Both the position numbers and the translations under genes were made by a program. DNA of 63,483 bases from assembly GCF_017873175.1 (NCBI RefSeq), contig NZ_JAGGJW010000024.1, positions 1-63,483 of the forward strand, written 5' to 3'. The stretch comes from Neorhizobium petrolearium. Lineage in GTDB: Bacteria; Pseudomonadota; Alphaproteobacteria; Rhizobiales; Rhizobiaceae. Shown one piece after another: positions 25,240 to 34,994 of the stretch (position 1 is its first letter; each line of letters opens with the position of its first letter). A model generated the notes under the pieces. That model saw only the letters and a list, made by a program, of their open reading frames with translations, was not told where the DNA came from and searched no databases.

Positions 25240-26634
25240 ATGACACCCTATCAGTATATCCAACGTCCTTCTCCCTTCAGCGCGAAAGGCGCGGTGACAA
25301 AGCCGGTTCATGCCGTCATGCCCGCCGATCTGGAAGCGGGGAAATTTGATGCCGCAGCGCTCGCCTGGGCGAAAGCGGCAGGTTTCAAGGCGGAGGCCGG
25401 CGCGCTTCTTCTCGTGCCGGGTGGTGACGGGAAGGTCGCCAGTGCCTTCTTTGGCCTCGGCAGTGATCCGTCGGAAGCGCCCTTCATGACCGGGAAGCTC
25501 TCAAAACTCCTTCCGCCCGGCGACTGGCATGTCGAGACGACGGCGCTGGCCGCGGATCATCTCGCTCTCGGCTATGGTCTAGGCACCTATGGCTTCAACC
25601 GCTACAAGTCTGACAAGCAGAAGGATGTCCGGTTTTCCTTATCGGAAGCGGCCGATTTCGCCGATATCGAGCGTCAGCTCGCGGGCGTCTTCCTGGCCCG
25701 CGACCTCGTCAACATCCCGACGAACGAAATGGGACCGGTTGAGCTGGAAGCGGCTTTCCGGGCGCTCGGCGAACATTACGGCGCAACCGTCACCTCGATC
25801 GTCGGCGAAGACCTCTTGAAGCAGAATTTTCCGCTGGTCCACACGGTCGGTCGCGCCAGCGTCTCGCCGCCGCGTCTGCTCGAACTGCGCTGGGGCGAAA
25901 AAGGCCATCCGCGTGTGACGCTGGTCGGCAAGGGGGTCTGCTTCGATACCGGTGGCCTCGACATCAAGGGAGCAGCGAACATGGCCCTGATGAAGAAGGA
26001 CATGGGCGGCGCGGCGAATGTCATGGGCCTTGCCCTGATGATCATGGATGCCGGCCTGAAGGTCGATCTGCAGGTGCTGGTGCCGGCGGTCGAGAACTCC
26101 ATTTCTGGCAATGCCTTCCGTCCCGGCGATATCTACAGGAGTCGCAAGGGCGTCACCGTGCAGATCGACAATACCGATGCCGAAGGCCGGCTCATCCTTG
26201 CCGACGCGCTCGCCTATGCCGACGAGAACCCGCCGGACCTGATGATCGACATGTCGACCTTGACGGGGGCTGCCCGCGTCGCGCTAGGCACGGAGCTTGC
26301 GCCCTATTTCACGGATGACGAAGCGCTCTCGGCGAAGCTTATGGAGGCTTCAAAGACGGAGGCCGATCCCATGTGGCGCCTGCCCCTCTGGATGGGCTAC
26401 GACAAGGATATCCGCTCCCGCGCCGCCGATATCACCAACTCGCCCTCCGGCGGCATGGCTGGCGCCATTACCGCGGCACTTTTCCTGAAGCGGTTCGTCA
26501 CGGCGACGAAGAGCTGGGCGCATTTCGATATCTATGCCTGGGTTCTGGCCGATAAGCCACACGCGCCGGTCGGCGGTGAAGCTTTCGCGATCCGCGCACT
26601 CTACAAGGTGATCCGCGGCATGGCCGCTAGGTGA
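25240..26634 (+). CDS. Leucyl aminopeptidase family protein (M17)
   Basis: A 464-residue cytosolic M17 aminopeptidase (PepA/PepB type) releasing N-terminal residues from peptides. The metal and catalytic motifs are complete: GKGVCFDTGGLDIKGAANM, MKKDMGGAANVMG and the family signature NTDAEGRLILADALAYA. N-terminal domain about 1-150, catalytic domain about 155-464. It overlaps or abuts a MarR gene and an NlpC/P60 peptidase gene in the same direction. Confidence 0.93.
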   Translation: MTPYQYIQRPSPFSAKGAVTKPVHAVMPADLEAGKFDAAALAWAKAAGFKAEAGALLLVPGGDGKVASAFFGLGSDPSEAPFMTGKLSKLLPPGDWHVETTALAADHLALGYGLGTYGFNRYKSDKQKDVRFSLSEAADFADIERQLAGVFLARDLVNIPTNEMGPVELEAAFRALGEHYGATVTSIVGEDLLKQNFPLVHTVGRASVSPPRLLELRWGEKGHPRVTLVGKGVCFDTGGLDIKGAANMALMKKDMGGAANVMGLALMIMDAGLKVDLQVLVPAVENSISGNAFRPGDIYRSRKGVTVQIDNTDAEGRLILADALAYADENPPDLMIDMSTLTGAARVALGTELAPYFTDDEALSAKLMEASKTEADPMWRLPLWMGYDKDIRSRAADITNSPSGGMAGAITAALFLKRFVTATKSWAHFDIYAWVLADKPHAPVGGEAFAIRALYKVIRGMAAR

Positions 26635-26694
26635 TTGAAACGAACCGGTAAGACCTTCGCTCTACGATCGACAGGATTTGAGCCGAGGATCACG

Positions 26695-27045
26695 ATGCCG
26701 GTTGAATTGACGGCGACAGAAGCTTTGGGCCTCTGGCGCCGGGTCTCGCTGGAGCAGGTGCGGCATGACGGACGCGATCTGACATTGCGCCAGATGTCGA
26801 TCCTGCTGCATATTTACCTCGTGCCGCCGCCGCATACGGTGCGCGGGCTCGCCGCCACGCTGGGCGTCACCAAGCCAGTCGTCACCCGCGCGCTGGATAC
26901 GATGGGCGAGATGGGGCTGGTGGACCGCGAACGCGACGAGCGCGACCGCCGCAACGTCGTCATCAAGCGCACGGTGGCTGGTGCACTGTTTCTTGAAAAA
27001 CTGGGTGACCTGATCATCCGGGAAGGCCGCAAGCCTGGAGCTTGA
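26695..27045 (+). CDS. MarR-family transcriptional regulator
   Basis: A 116-residue winged-helix protein. The region LTLRQMSILLHIYL, the recognition segment HTVRGLAATLGVTKPVVTRALDTMGEMGLV and the wing RDERDRRNVVI are all readable. ATG 26695 with SD GAGGA is preferred to the TTG at 26635. Four bases separate it from the NlpC/P60 gene. The target and ligand are unknown; it could regulate its own three-gene cluster. Confidence 0.85.
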   Translation: MPVELTATEALGLWRRVSLEQVRHDGRDLTLRQMSILLHIYLVPPPHTVRGLAATLGVTKPVVTRALDTMGEMGLVDRERDERDRRNVVIKRTVAGALFLEKLGDLIIREGRKPGA

Positions 27046-27048
27046 AGA

Positions 27049-27900
27049 ATGATGGAAATACTCGACAGACGCCTGCATGCCTTCCGCCCCGATCTCGCCG
27101 ACGAGACCTTGAAAGGAAGTGTCGAGGCCGCGAATTTCGTTCGTGGCGAGCCGGCTCGTATTGCAGTGCCGGTGGCGCAACTGCGTTCGGGACCTGATCT
27201 TGCTCGCGGCATCGATACCGAACTTCTGTTCGGTGAAACGGTGCGGGTTTTCGATCGCGCCGGCGGTTTTGCCTGGGTTCAAGCGGATCAGGACCGTTAC
27301 GTCGGTTACCTGCCGGAAACGATGCTCGGCACCCCCGAGGAGCCGACCCATCGCATTGCAGTCCAGCGAACGTTCCTTTATCCCGAGCCGGAATTGCGAA
27401 AGCCACCGACTGCAACTCTCTCCATGGGCAGTCGCATCACGGTGGTCGGCGATGTGGAGACCCGTGGCACCCGCTACTTCGTGCTTTCGACCGGCGAGGC
27501 GGTGATTGCGCGTCATTGCCTGCCTGTCGCCGGGACCATGGGGGACGACTATGTCGCGGTGGCGGAGAAATTCATGGAGACCCCTTATCTGTGGGGTGGC
27601 CGTTCCGGCTTCGGCCTCGACTGCTCGGCCCTGGTACAACTATCCCTGATGATGGTCGGAAAATCCGCACCGCGCGATTCCGACATGCAAGCTTCGATCG
27701 GTTCGGCCATCACCCGCGAGGAACTTCGCCGCGGCGATCTCGTTTTCTGGAAGGGCCATGTGGGCATCATGGAGAACGAGCAAACGCTTCTCCACGCCAA
27801 TGGCCACACGATGAGCGTCGCCCGCGAAGGCTTCGAAGAGGCGGTGAAGCGTATCGGGTGGCTGTACGAACAGCCGACAGGCTATCGCCGTTTGGGATAA
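27049..27900 (+). CDS. NlpC/P60 (C40) cell-wall peptidase with SH3-like domains
   Basis: A 283-residue cysteine peptidase likely hydrolysing peptidoglycan stem peptides. Two bacterial SH3-like regions cover about residues 35-160, and the NlpC/P60 domain 165-283 has Cys192 in GLDCSAL, His237 in GHVGIM and His249/His253 in HANGH as candidate catalytic residues. No signal peptide is visible, so it acts in the cytoplasm or leaves by another route; such proteins are often used in recycling muropeptides, which fits the aminopeptidase upstream. Confidence 0.9.
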   Translation: MMEILDRRLHAFRPDLADETLKGSVEAANFVRGEPARIAVPVAQLRSGPDLARGIDTELLFGETVRVFDRAGGFAWVQADQDRYVGYLPETMLGTPEEPTHRIAVQRTFLYPEPELRKPPTATLSMGSRITVVGDVETRGTRYFVLSTGEAVIARHCLPVAGTMGDDYVAVAEKFMETPYLWGGRSGFGLDCSALVQLSLMMVGKSAPRDSDMQASIGSAITREELRRGDLVFWKGHVGIMENEQTLLHANGHTMSVAREGFEEAVKRIGWLYEQPTGYRRLG

Positions 27901-27999
27901 CCGGCGATGATCACGCAAACGTGGGAACAGTCCCATGGAATGAAAACCTTGCCGTCCATATCTTGGATTCATCCGTGGGTTTCGCGGATGAGGAGTGAG

Positions 28000-28368
28000 A
28001 TGATGATGCTCAAGGGTGCGTGGGTATTGCCGGCCGTGATGTTCGTGGCACTGCTTGTTGCCGTGCTTTTCCCCATGGATGTCTTTGCCGCGGATCGCGA
28101 CGAGTTCCGCAGGAGCCAGCCGACCTATTTCAGGAACCTTCCGGGCGTGGTGCCGGAAGAAGAGCGCGTAAGGCGTGATTCCTACACCTGCTCCAGCGAT
28201 ATCGAATATGTCTATCGGCCGCGCGGCAGATACGACATCCTCTATGGCGACGTTGCACCGACCCGCATCTATCGTTGCAGGACGGAAGGCGGCGCGACTT
28301 TTTCCGGAACCGATCTGCCGAATACTCAATGGGTTCCGGGCCTGAACCCGCGTCATCTGCCCGAATAA
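28000..28368 (+). CDS. Secreted protein of unknown function
   Basis: About 122 residues with a clear signal peptide (MMMLKGAWVLPAVMFVALLVAVLFPMDVFA) and a mature domain of 92 residues with two Cys (YTCSSD, YRCRTE) that could form a disulfide. Start is one of three successive ATGs at 28000-28008 after SD GGAG. I recognise no family. It lies between the peptidase gene and the leucine operon and is separated from the latter by 129 bp. Confidence 0.65.
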   Translation: MMMLKGAWVLPAVMFVALLVAVLFPMDVFAADRDEFRRSQPTYFRNLPGVVPEEERVRRDSYTCSSDIEYVYRPRGRYDILYGDVAPTRIYRCRTEGGATFSGTDLPNTQWVPGLNPRHLPE

Positions 28369-28497
28369 GGCAATCTTTTTTCAAAGCCCGCTTCGGAAAA
28401 GACCGGATATTGCGATCTCTCGCGAGGTCATTGACGATGTCTCGCGGCTGCCCCACAACCTTCTCATAGTAAACTTGGTGCACCGGGAGGAGACGAG

Positions 28498-29661
28498 GTG
28501 TTCCACGCAAGTATGAAATTCGCTCTCGGCGAGGAGGTCGAGGCCGTGCGCGAGACGGTTCATCGTTTCGCACAGGAGAAACTGGCGCCGCGCGCTGAAG
28601 AGATCGACCGCAGCAACGAATTCGCCCGCGATCTCTGGCCGCAACTGGGGAGCCTCGGCCTGCTCGGCATCACTGCCGATCCGGATTTCGGCGGCTCGGG
28701 CCTTGGCTATCTTGCCCATGTCGTGGCCGTCGAGGAGCTCGCCCGTGCTTCCGCCTCGACTTCGCTCAGCTATGGCGCTCATTCCAACCTTTGCGTCAAT
28801 CAGGTCAACCGCAACGGCAACGCCGAGCAGAAGGCGCGCTACCTGCCGAAACTTTGCTCGGGCGAACATGTCGGCGCGCTTGCCATGTCGGAGCCTGGCG
28901 CCGGTTCAGACGTCGTATCCATGAAGCTCAGGGCGGAAAAGCGCGGCGACCGTTACGTGCTGAACGGCAGCAAGATGTGGATCACCAACGGCCCGGACGC
29001 GGATGTGCTTGTGGTTTACGCCAAGACCGACCCGGCTGCGGGACCGAAGGGGATTACCGCTTTCCTCATCGAGAAAGGCTTCAAGGGGTTCTCGACCGCC
29101 CAGAAGCTCGACAAGCTCGGCATGCGCGGTTCCAATACCTGCGAACTGGTGTTCCAGGATTACGAAGTGCCGGCCGAAAACGTCATGGGCATGGAAGGCG
29201 GCGGCGTGCGGGTCCTGATGTCCGGCCTCGATTACGAGCGGGTCGTGCTGGCCGGCATCGGTGTCGGCATCATGCATGCCTGCCTCGATGTGGTCATGCC
29301 CTATGTCCATGAGCGAAAGCAGTTCGGCCAGCCGATCGGCGAGTTCCAGCTCATCCAGGCCAAGGTCGCCGACATGTATACGGCGATGAACTCCGCCCGC
29401 GCCTATGTCTATGCGGTCGCCGGCGCCTGCGATCGCGGTGAGGTGACGAGGCAGGATGCCGCCGCCTGCTGCCTTTATGCCTCCGAACAGGCGACGCAAC
29501 AGGCGCTGCAGGCGATCCAGGTGCTCGGCGGCAACGGTTATATCAACGACAACCCGACAGGCCGGCTGCTGCGTGACGCCAAGCTGATGGAGATCGGCGC
29601 TGGCACGTCCGAAATCCGCCGCATGCTGATCGGCCGCGAACTCTTCCGGGAAACCGCCTGA
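28498..29661 (+). CDS. ivd: Isovaleryl-CoA dehydrogenase
   Basis: A 387-residue FAD-dependent acyl-CoA dehydrogenase oxidising isovaleryl-CoA to 3-methylcrotonyl-CoA in leucine catabolism. Family signatures are ALAMSEPGAGSDVVSM, MWITNGPDADV and the C-terminal QAIQVLGGNGYINDNPTGRL. GTG 28498 has the strong SD GGGAGGAG. The substrate is assigned from the four following leucine-pathway genes. Its TGA overlaps the next ATG (TGATG). Pseudomonas counterpart liuA. Confidence 0.93.
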   Translation: MFHASMKFALGEEVEAVRETVHRFAQEKLAPRAEEIDRSNEFARDLWPQLGSLGLLGITADPDFGGSGLGYLAHVVAVEELARASASTSLSYGAHSNLCVNQVNRNGNAEQKARYLPKLCSGEHVGALAMSEPGAGSDVVSMKLRAEKRGDRYVLNGSKMWITNGPDADVLVVYAKTDPAAGPKGITAFLIEKGFKGFSTAQKLDKLGMRGSNTCELVFQDYEVPAENVMGMEGGGVRVLMSGLDYERVVLAGIGVGIMHACLDVVMPYVHERKQFGQPIGEFQLIQAKVADMYTAMNSARAYVYAVAGACDRGEVTRQDAAACCLYASEQATQQALQAIQVLGGNGYINDNPTGRLLRDAKLMEIGAGTSEIRRMLIGRELFRETA

Positions 29662-31268
29662 TGGCCGTCATCCGCTCGCAGGTCAATTTGAGGAACGAGC
29701 TGGCCGAAGCCAATCGCGCCGCCATGCATGCGAAACTCGTGGAGATCGAGGCGGCCGTGGCGTTCGCCGAGGCGGGCGGCGGCGAGGAAGCGCGGGCGCG
29801 GCATGTCAAACGCGGCAAGCTTTTGCCGCGCGAGCGCATCGCAAGGCTTCTGGATCACGGCTCGCCATTCCTTGAAGTGAGCGCCACCGCGGCGCACGGG
29901 CTTTATGGCGGTGCGAGCCCTTCGGCCGGCATCGTCACCGGTATCGGCCGGGTCGAGGGCCGCGAGGTGATGATCGTCGCCAACGATGCGACGGTGAAGG
30001 GCGGCACCTACTATCCGATGACGGTGAAGAAGCATCTGCGCGCCCAGGAGATCGCCGAGGAAAACCGTCTGCCTTGCGTCTATCTGGTCGATTCCGGAGG
30101 CGCCAACCTGCCGAACCAGGACGAGGTCTTTCCGGACCGGGATCATTTCGGCCGCATCTTCTACAATCAGGCGCGCATGTCGGCCAGGGGCATTGCCCAG
30201 ATCGCCGCGGTCATGGGCTCCTGCACGGCGGGCGGTGCCTATGTGCCGGCCATGTCTGACGAGGCGATCATCGTCAGGGACCAAGGCACGATTTTCCTGG
30301 CCGGTCCGCCGCTGGTGAAGGCCGCAACGGGCGAGGAGGTGAGCGCCGAAGATCTCGGCGGCGGTGATGTCCACACAAGGCTTTCTGGTGTTGCGGACCA
30401 TCTCGCCCGGGACGATGCCCATGCGCTGGCGCTGGTCCGCCGCGCGGTCGCCGGTCTCAATATCCGCAAGCCGGAAACCGTCGTGCTGGAAAAGCCGGAG
30501 GAGCCTCTCTACGATCCGGAAGAGATCGCCGCGATCGTCCCCGCTTCTCTTTCGACGCCTTATGACATCCGCGAGATAATCGCCCGGATCGTCGATGGCT
30601 CCCGTTTCGATGAGTTCAAGGCGCGGTACGGCACGACGCTGGTCTGCGGTTTCGCCCACGTCTTCGGAATTCCCGTCGGCATCGTGGCCAACAACGGCGT
30701 GCTCTTCTCCGAAAGCGCGCAGAAGGGCGCGCATTTCATCGAACTTTGCTCGCAGCGGAAAATCCCGCTCGTCTTCCTGCAGAACATCACCGGCTTCATG
30801 GTTGGGAGGCGCTACGAAGCGGAAGGCATTGCCAAGCACGGCGCCAAGCTGGTGACGGCGGTCGCCACCACGTCGGTGCCGAAGGTGACGATCCTGGTCG
30901 GCGGCTCTTTCGGCGCGGGCAATTACGGCATGGCGGGACGTGCCTATTCGCCGCGTTTCCTCTGGACCTGGCCGAACAGCCGCATCTCGGTCATGGGCGG
31001 CCCGCAGGCCGCCGGCGTGCTGGCGACGGTCAGGCGCGAGGCGATCGAACGCGGCGGCAAGTCGTGGAGTGCCGAAGAGGAGGCGGCGTTCAAACAGCCG
31101 GTGCTCGACCGGTTCGAGGAGCAGAGCCACCCGCTCTATGCCTCCGCAAGGCTTTGGGACGACGGCATCATCCATCCGGCGAAGACGCGGCAAGTCCTGG
31201 CTCTCAGCCTCTCCGCCGCGCTCAACGCGCCGATCGAGGAAACACGCTTCGGCGTGTTCCGGATGTGA
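29661..31268 (+). CDS. mccB: Methylcrotonyl-CoA carboxylase, carboxyltransferase (beta) subunit
   Basis: A 535-residue carboxyltransferase transferring CO2 from biotin to 3-methylcrotonyl-CoA. It shows the two crotonase-like halves of the acyl-CoA carboxylase beta family, with CTAGGAYVPAMSDE and the C-half GSFGAGNYGMAGRAYSPRFLWTWPNSRISVMGGPQAA, the latter characteristic of MCC. Start overlaps the ivd stop; six bases separate it from mccA. Pseudomonas counterpart liuB. Confidence 0.94.
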   Translation: MAVIRSQVNLRNELAEANRAAMHAKLVEIEAAVAFAEAGGGEEARARHVKRGKLLPRERIARLLDHGSPFLEVSATAAHGLYGGASPSAGIVTGIGRVEGREVMIVANDATVKGGTYYPMTVKKHLRAQEIAEENRLPCVYLVDSGGANLPNQDEVFPDRDHFGRIFYNQARMSARGIAQIAAVMGSCTAGGAYVPAMSDEAIIVRDQGTIFLAGPPLVKAATGEEVSAEDLGGGDVHTRLSGVADHLARDDAHALALVRRAVAGLNIRKPETVVLEKPEEPLYDPEEIAAIVPASLSTPYDIREIIARIVDGSRFDEFKARYGTTLVCGFAHVFGIPVGIVANNGVLFSESAQKGAHFIELCSQRKIPLVFLQNITGFMVGRRYEAEGIAKHGAKLVTAVATTSVPKVTILVGGSFGAGNYGMAGRAYSPRFLWTWPNSRISVMGGPQAAGVLATVRREAIERGGKSWSAEEEAAFKQPVLDRFEEQSHPLYASARLWDDGIIHPAKTRQVLALSLSAALNAPIEETRFGVFRM

Positions 31269-31274
31269 GGGCGG

Positions 31275-33272
31275 ATGATGATCAAGAAAGTCCTCATAGC
31301 CAATCGCGGTGAGATCGCCTGCCGGATCATCCGCACCTGCCATCGTTTGGATGTTGCAACGGTTGCCGTCTATTCGGATGCCGATCGCGATGCGCTGCAT
31401 GTCGAGCTTGCCGGCGAGGCGGTGCATATCGGCCCGTCGCCTGCGTCGGAAAGTTACCTGAGCGGCGACAGGATCATCGACGCGGCCTTTCGCGCTGGCG
31501 CCGATGCCATCCATCCCGGTTACGGTTTTCTCTCGGAGAATCCGGACTTTGCCGAAGCGGTCACGGCCGCCGGCCTTCGCTTCATCGGTCCTTCCGGCGC
31601 GGCCATCCGCGCCATGGGTCTGAAGGATGCCGCCAAGGCGCTGATGGAACAGGCGGGCGTGCCGGTGGTGCCGGGTTATCACGGGACCGATCAGAACCCG
31701 GACTTCCTGTTGAGCGAGGCCGAGCGCATCGGTTTCCCCGTCCTCGTCAAGGCGCGCGCCGGCGGCGGCGGCAAGGGCATGCGACGGATCGAAACCGCCG
31801 CGGCCTTCAGGGATGCCCTGGCGTCTGCCCAGCGCGAGGCGCTGGCCGCCTTTGGGGATGCCGCCTGCCTTATCGAGAAATACATCGCCCATCCGCGCCA
31901 TATCGAGATCCAGGTGTTCGGCGACGACCACGGTAACGTCGTGCATCTCTTCGAGCGCGACTGCTCGCTCCAGCGTCGCCACCAGAAGGTCATCGAGGAA
32001 GCGCCGGCCCCCGGCATGCCGGAGGATATGCGCCGCGCGATGGGCGAGGCGGCGGTCAAGGCGGCTGAGGCGATCGGCTATTCCGGCGCCGGCACGGTCG
32101 AGTTTATTGCGGACAGTTCCGAGGGCCTGAAACCCGACCGCTTCTGGTTCATGGAGATGAACACGCGGCTTCAGGTGGAGCATCCGGTGACGGAGGCGAT
32201 CACCGGGATCGATCTGGTCGAGTGGCAGTTGCGCGTGGCATCCGGCGAGCCGTTGCCGAAGCGTCAGGACGAGCTTTCGATCGATGGCTGGGCCTTCGAG
32301 GCGCGGCTCTATGCCGAGGATGCCGAACGCGGCTTTTTGCCTGCCATTGGCATGCTGACCCATCTCGACCTGCCGGAAAATATTGCCCGCGTCGATAGTG
32401 GCGTGCGCGCCGGCGACCGTATCTCGCCTTTCTACGATCCGATGATCGCCAAGGTGATCACGCATGGACCGGATCGCGCCACAGCCTTGTCCCGGCTTTC
32501 GACGGCCCTGGCCGAAGTCCGCGCCACCGGCGTCGCGACGAATGCATCCTTTCTCCGCCGGCTGGCGAACGAGCCGGATTTCGTGGAAGGCAATCCCGAT
32601 ACCGGCCTGATCGAGCGTCATCTGGCCGAACTGACGATGGCGCACCCTGCTCCTTTCGAGGTCGTCGCATTGGCCGCGCTCAGCCTTTCGGCTGCCCTGG
32701 AGCCGGCCTCTTCCCGCGCCCCCTGGGCAAGCCTGTCCGGGTTCCGCCTGTGGTCCGAAGCTAGCGATTTCGTGGCGCTCGACCATCGCGGGCACCACGT
32801 TCAAATCTCGTTCAGGAGGAGAGGCGAGGGCGCCTATGCCGCGACCGTCGATGGCAAGGATATCGACCTGCATCTCGGCCGTTCGGGCGACGCGTATCTG
32901 ATCGAGACCGATGGTCGAAAACATCGGCTGCATGCGATCCGGGGCGACCGTGACGTCACCGTTTTCAAGGATGGCGAAAGCTGGCATTTCAGTTTCGTCG
33001 ATCCGCTTGCCGGCGATCAGGAGGAGGCGGGGGCGGGGGATCGGATCGTCGCGCCCATGCCGGGACTTGTGAAGCTCCTGCGGGCGGCGGTGGGAGCCGA
33101 TGTCTCCAGGGGAGAGACGCTGGCGGTGATGGAGGCGATGAAAATGGAACTGGCGCTTTCCGCCCCGCGCGACGGCAGGATTGCCGAAGTGCTGGTCGCG
33201 GAAGGCGAGCAGGTGCTGGAAGCGGCTGTCCTGCTGGTGCTGGAGCCGCCCCCGGAGACAGGCCATGACTGA
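31275..33272 (+). CDS. mccA: Methylcrotonyl-CoA carboxylase, biotin-containing (alpha) subunit
   Basis: A 665-residue subunit. Biotin carboxylase domain from residue 1 (KKVLIANRGEIACRIIRT), ATP-grasp glycine-rich loop GGGGKGMRRI, EMNTRLQVEHPVTE, then a linker (BT) domain and a C-terminal biotinyl domain with the EAMKMEL lysine at about residue 625. Start is the ATG at 31275 or the next codon. Its last 8 bp overlap the HMG-CoA lyase gene. Pseudomonas counterpart liuD. Confidence 0.95.
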   Translation: MMIKKVLIANRGEIACRIIRTCHRLDVATVAVYSDADRDALHVELAGEAVHIGPSPASESYLSGDRIIDAAFRAGADAIHPGYGFLSENPDFAEAVTAAGLRFIGPSGAAIRAMGLKDAAKALMEQAGVPVVPGYHGTDQNPDFLLSEAERIGFPVLVKARAGGGGKGMRRIETAAAFRDALASAQREALAAFGDAACLIEKYIAHPRHIEIQVFGDDHGNVVHLFERDCSLQRRHQKVIEEAPAPGMPEDMRRAMGEAAVKAAEAIGYSGAGTVEFIADSSEGLKPDRFWFMEMNTRLQVEHPVTEAITGIDLVEWQLRVASGEPLPKRQDELSIDGWAFEARLYAEDAERGFLPAIGMLTHLDLPENIARVDSGVRAGDRISPFYDPMIAKVITHGPDRATALSRLSTALAEVRATGVATNASFLRRLANEPDFVEGNPDTGLIERHLAELTMAHPAPFEVVALAALSLSAALEPASSRAPWASLSGFRLWSEASDFVALDHRGHHVQISFRRRGEGAYAATVDGKDIDLHLGRSGDAYLIETDGRKHRLHAIRGDRDVTVFKDGESWHFSFVDPLAGDQEEAGAGDRIVAPMPGLVKLLRAAVGADVSRGETLAVMEAMKMELALSAPRDGRIAEVLVAEGEQVLEAAVLLVLEPPPETGHD

Positions 33273-34122
33273 GTTCGTTCGCATCCACGAAGTCGGCCCG
33301 CGCGACGGGTTGCAGAACGAAGAGCGGATCATTCCGGCCGCCGACAAGATCCGGCTGGTCGACATGCTCTCCGCTTGCGGTTTCGAGAGGATCGAGGTGA
33401 CGAGCTTCGTGCGCGCCGACCGGGTGCCGCAGATGGCCGACGGCGCGGAGGTCATGGCCAGTATTACACGCCGGCCCGGCACGCGCTACACCGTGCTGAC
33501 GCCCAACCTGCGCGGCTACGAGGCAGCACTTGCCGCGAAGGCGGACGAAGTCGCGGTCTTCGCCTCCGCTTCGGAAGGCTTCAGCCGGAAGAACATCAAT
33601 TGCAGCATCGCCGAGAGCTTCGAGCGTTTCGCGCCGCTGATCTTGCGGGCGGGGGCGGATGGTGTTCCGGTGCGCGGCTATGTCTCTTGCGTCGTCGACT
33701 GCCCCTATGACGGCCCGACGCCGCCGGTGCAGGTCGCGGAGGTGGCCGAGTGGCTGCGGCGTCTCGGCTGTTGCGAAATCTCGCTCGGCGACACGATCGG
33801 CACGGGCACGCCGGAACGCGTCGCCGCCATGCTCGACGCCGTGCTGGAGCGGCTGCCGGCTGCCGATCTGGCCGGGCATTTCCACGACACCAACGGCCGT
33901 GCCATCGACAACATCACGGTCGCGCTCGAAAAGGGGCTGAGGGTCTTCGATGCGGCGGCGGGCGGGCTCGGCGGCTGCCCCTATGCACCGGGCGCCGAAG
34001 GCAATGTCGCGACGGGCAGGACGGTAGATCATCTGGCGGCGCTCGGCTTCGAGACGGGGATCGATCGCCACCGGCTGGCGGAAGCGGAAGCCTTTGCCCG
34101 CAGTCTGAGGGGAGCGCGCTGA
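33265..34122 (+). CDS. Hydroxymethylglutaryl-CoA lyase
   Basis: A 285-residue TIM-barrel lyase cleaving HMG-CoA to acetyl-CoA and acetoacetate, the last step of leucine catabolism. Signatures: HEVGPRDGLQNE at 8-19, SVSCVVDCPYDG-like YVSCVVDCPYDG, the metal-binding AGHFHDTNGRAIDN, and the catalytic cysteine loop GGLGGCPYAPGAEGN. ATG 33265 lies within the end of mccA. The stop overlaps the next ATG (TGATG). Pseudomonas counterpart liuE (mvaB in other nomenclature). Confidence 0.95.
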   Translation: MTEFVRIHEVGPRDGLQNEERIIPAADKIRLVDMLSACGFERIEVTSFVRADRVPQMADGAEVMASITRRPGTRYTVLTPNLRGYEAALAAKADEVAVFASASEGFSRKNINCSIAESFERFAPLILRAGADGVPVRGYVSCVVDCPYDGPTPPVQVAEVAEWLRRLGCCEISLGDTIGTGTPERVAAMLDAVLERLPAADLAGHFHDTNGRAIDNITVALEKGLRVFDAAAGGLGGCPYAPGAEGNVATGRTVDHLAALGFETGIDRHRLAEAEAFARSLRGAR

Positions 34123-34913
34123 TGAGCGGCTACGACACGCTGATGCTGGAGACGGATGCGCGCGGCGTAGCAATGCTGACGCTGAACCGCCCGGACAGGC
34201 ACAATGCGATGAACGCCGCGATGATCACGGAACTCGCCGATGCGGCGACAAGGCTTGCGGCGGACGAGGCGGTGCGGGTCGTGGTGCTGGCGTCTTCCGG
34301 CCCGACCTTCTGCGCCGGCGGAGATCTGCAATGGATGCGCGATCAGGCGCAAAAGGACCGGCAGGGCAAGATCGAGGGCGCGACGGCGCTGGCGCTGATG
34401 CTGAAGGCGCTGGACGAGCTGCCCAAGCCGCTGATCGGCCGGGTGCAGGGCAACGCTTTCGGCGGCGGCATCGGCCTGATGGCGGTTTGCGACATCGTCA
34501 TCGCGGCGGAAGATGCCGAGTTCGCGCTCACCGAAACGCGGCTCGGACTGATCCCGGCGACGATCGGCCCCTATGTCGTGCGCCGCAGTGGCGAAGGTCA
34601 TGCGCGCCGGCTCTTCCTCAACGCCCGCCGTTTCGACGCGGTCATGGCCCGCGAGATCGGCCTCGTCTCCGCCGCCTGCCCGGCCGGCCGGCTGGATGCG
34701 GCGGTCGAGGAGGAGGTCGCGGCCTTTCTGGACTGCGCGTCCGGCGCGGTCTCCGGCGCCAAAAGCCTCGTGCGGAGCCTTGCCAGGGGAACTGCCGGCG
34801 ATCCGCTTGCCTACAGCATCGGCCTGCTCGCCGACCGCTGGGAAAGCGATGAAGGCCGCGCCGGCATCGATGCTTTCCTGAACCGGCGTCCGATGCCCTG
34901 GGCACCGAAGTAA
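34122..34913 (+). CDS. Enoyl-CoA hydratase, probable methylglutaconyl-CoA hydratase
   Basis: A 263-residue crotonase-fold enzyme. Oxyanion-hole motifs are visible as FCAGGDLQWM and GNAFGGGIGLMAVCDI, with FALTETRLGLIPATIGPYVVRR following. Operon context, between HMG-CoA lyase and the operon end, identifies it as the hydratase turning 3-methylglutaconyl-CoA into HMG-CoA (liuC counterpart); motifs alone only show an enoyl-CoA hydratase. Coupled by TGATG to the lyase gene. Confidence 0.88.
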   Translation: MSGYDTLMLETDARGVAMLTLNRPDRHNAMNAAMITELADAATRLAADEAVRVVVLASSGPTFCAGGDLQWMRDQAQKDRQGKIEGATALALMLKALDELPKPLIGRVQGNAFGGGIGLMAVCDIVIAAEDAEFALTETRLGLIPATIGPYVVRRSGEGHARRLFLNARRFDAVMAREIGLVSAACPAGRLDAAVEEEVAAFLDCASGAVSGAKSLVRSLARGTAGDPLAYSIGLLADRWESDEGRAGIDAFLNRRPMPWAPK

Positions 34914-34994
34914 GGACCGATTGTTGCCAGGCGATATCATCGGGCAGACTCGTCCCTTGGTGATGGTCGGAATTTGGTTGAACCCGAGGATCGG

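Noticed and set aside
29538..33482. A 1314-codon open frame on the minus strand
   Set aside because: It lies exactly antisense to ivd, mccB and mccA, has no recognisable domain and an Arg/His/Asp-rich composition. Long antisense frames are expected opposite GC-rich genes.
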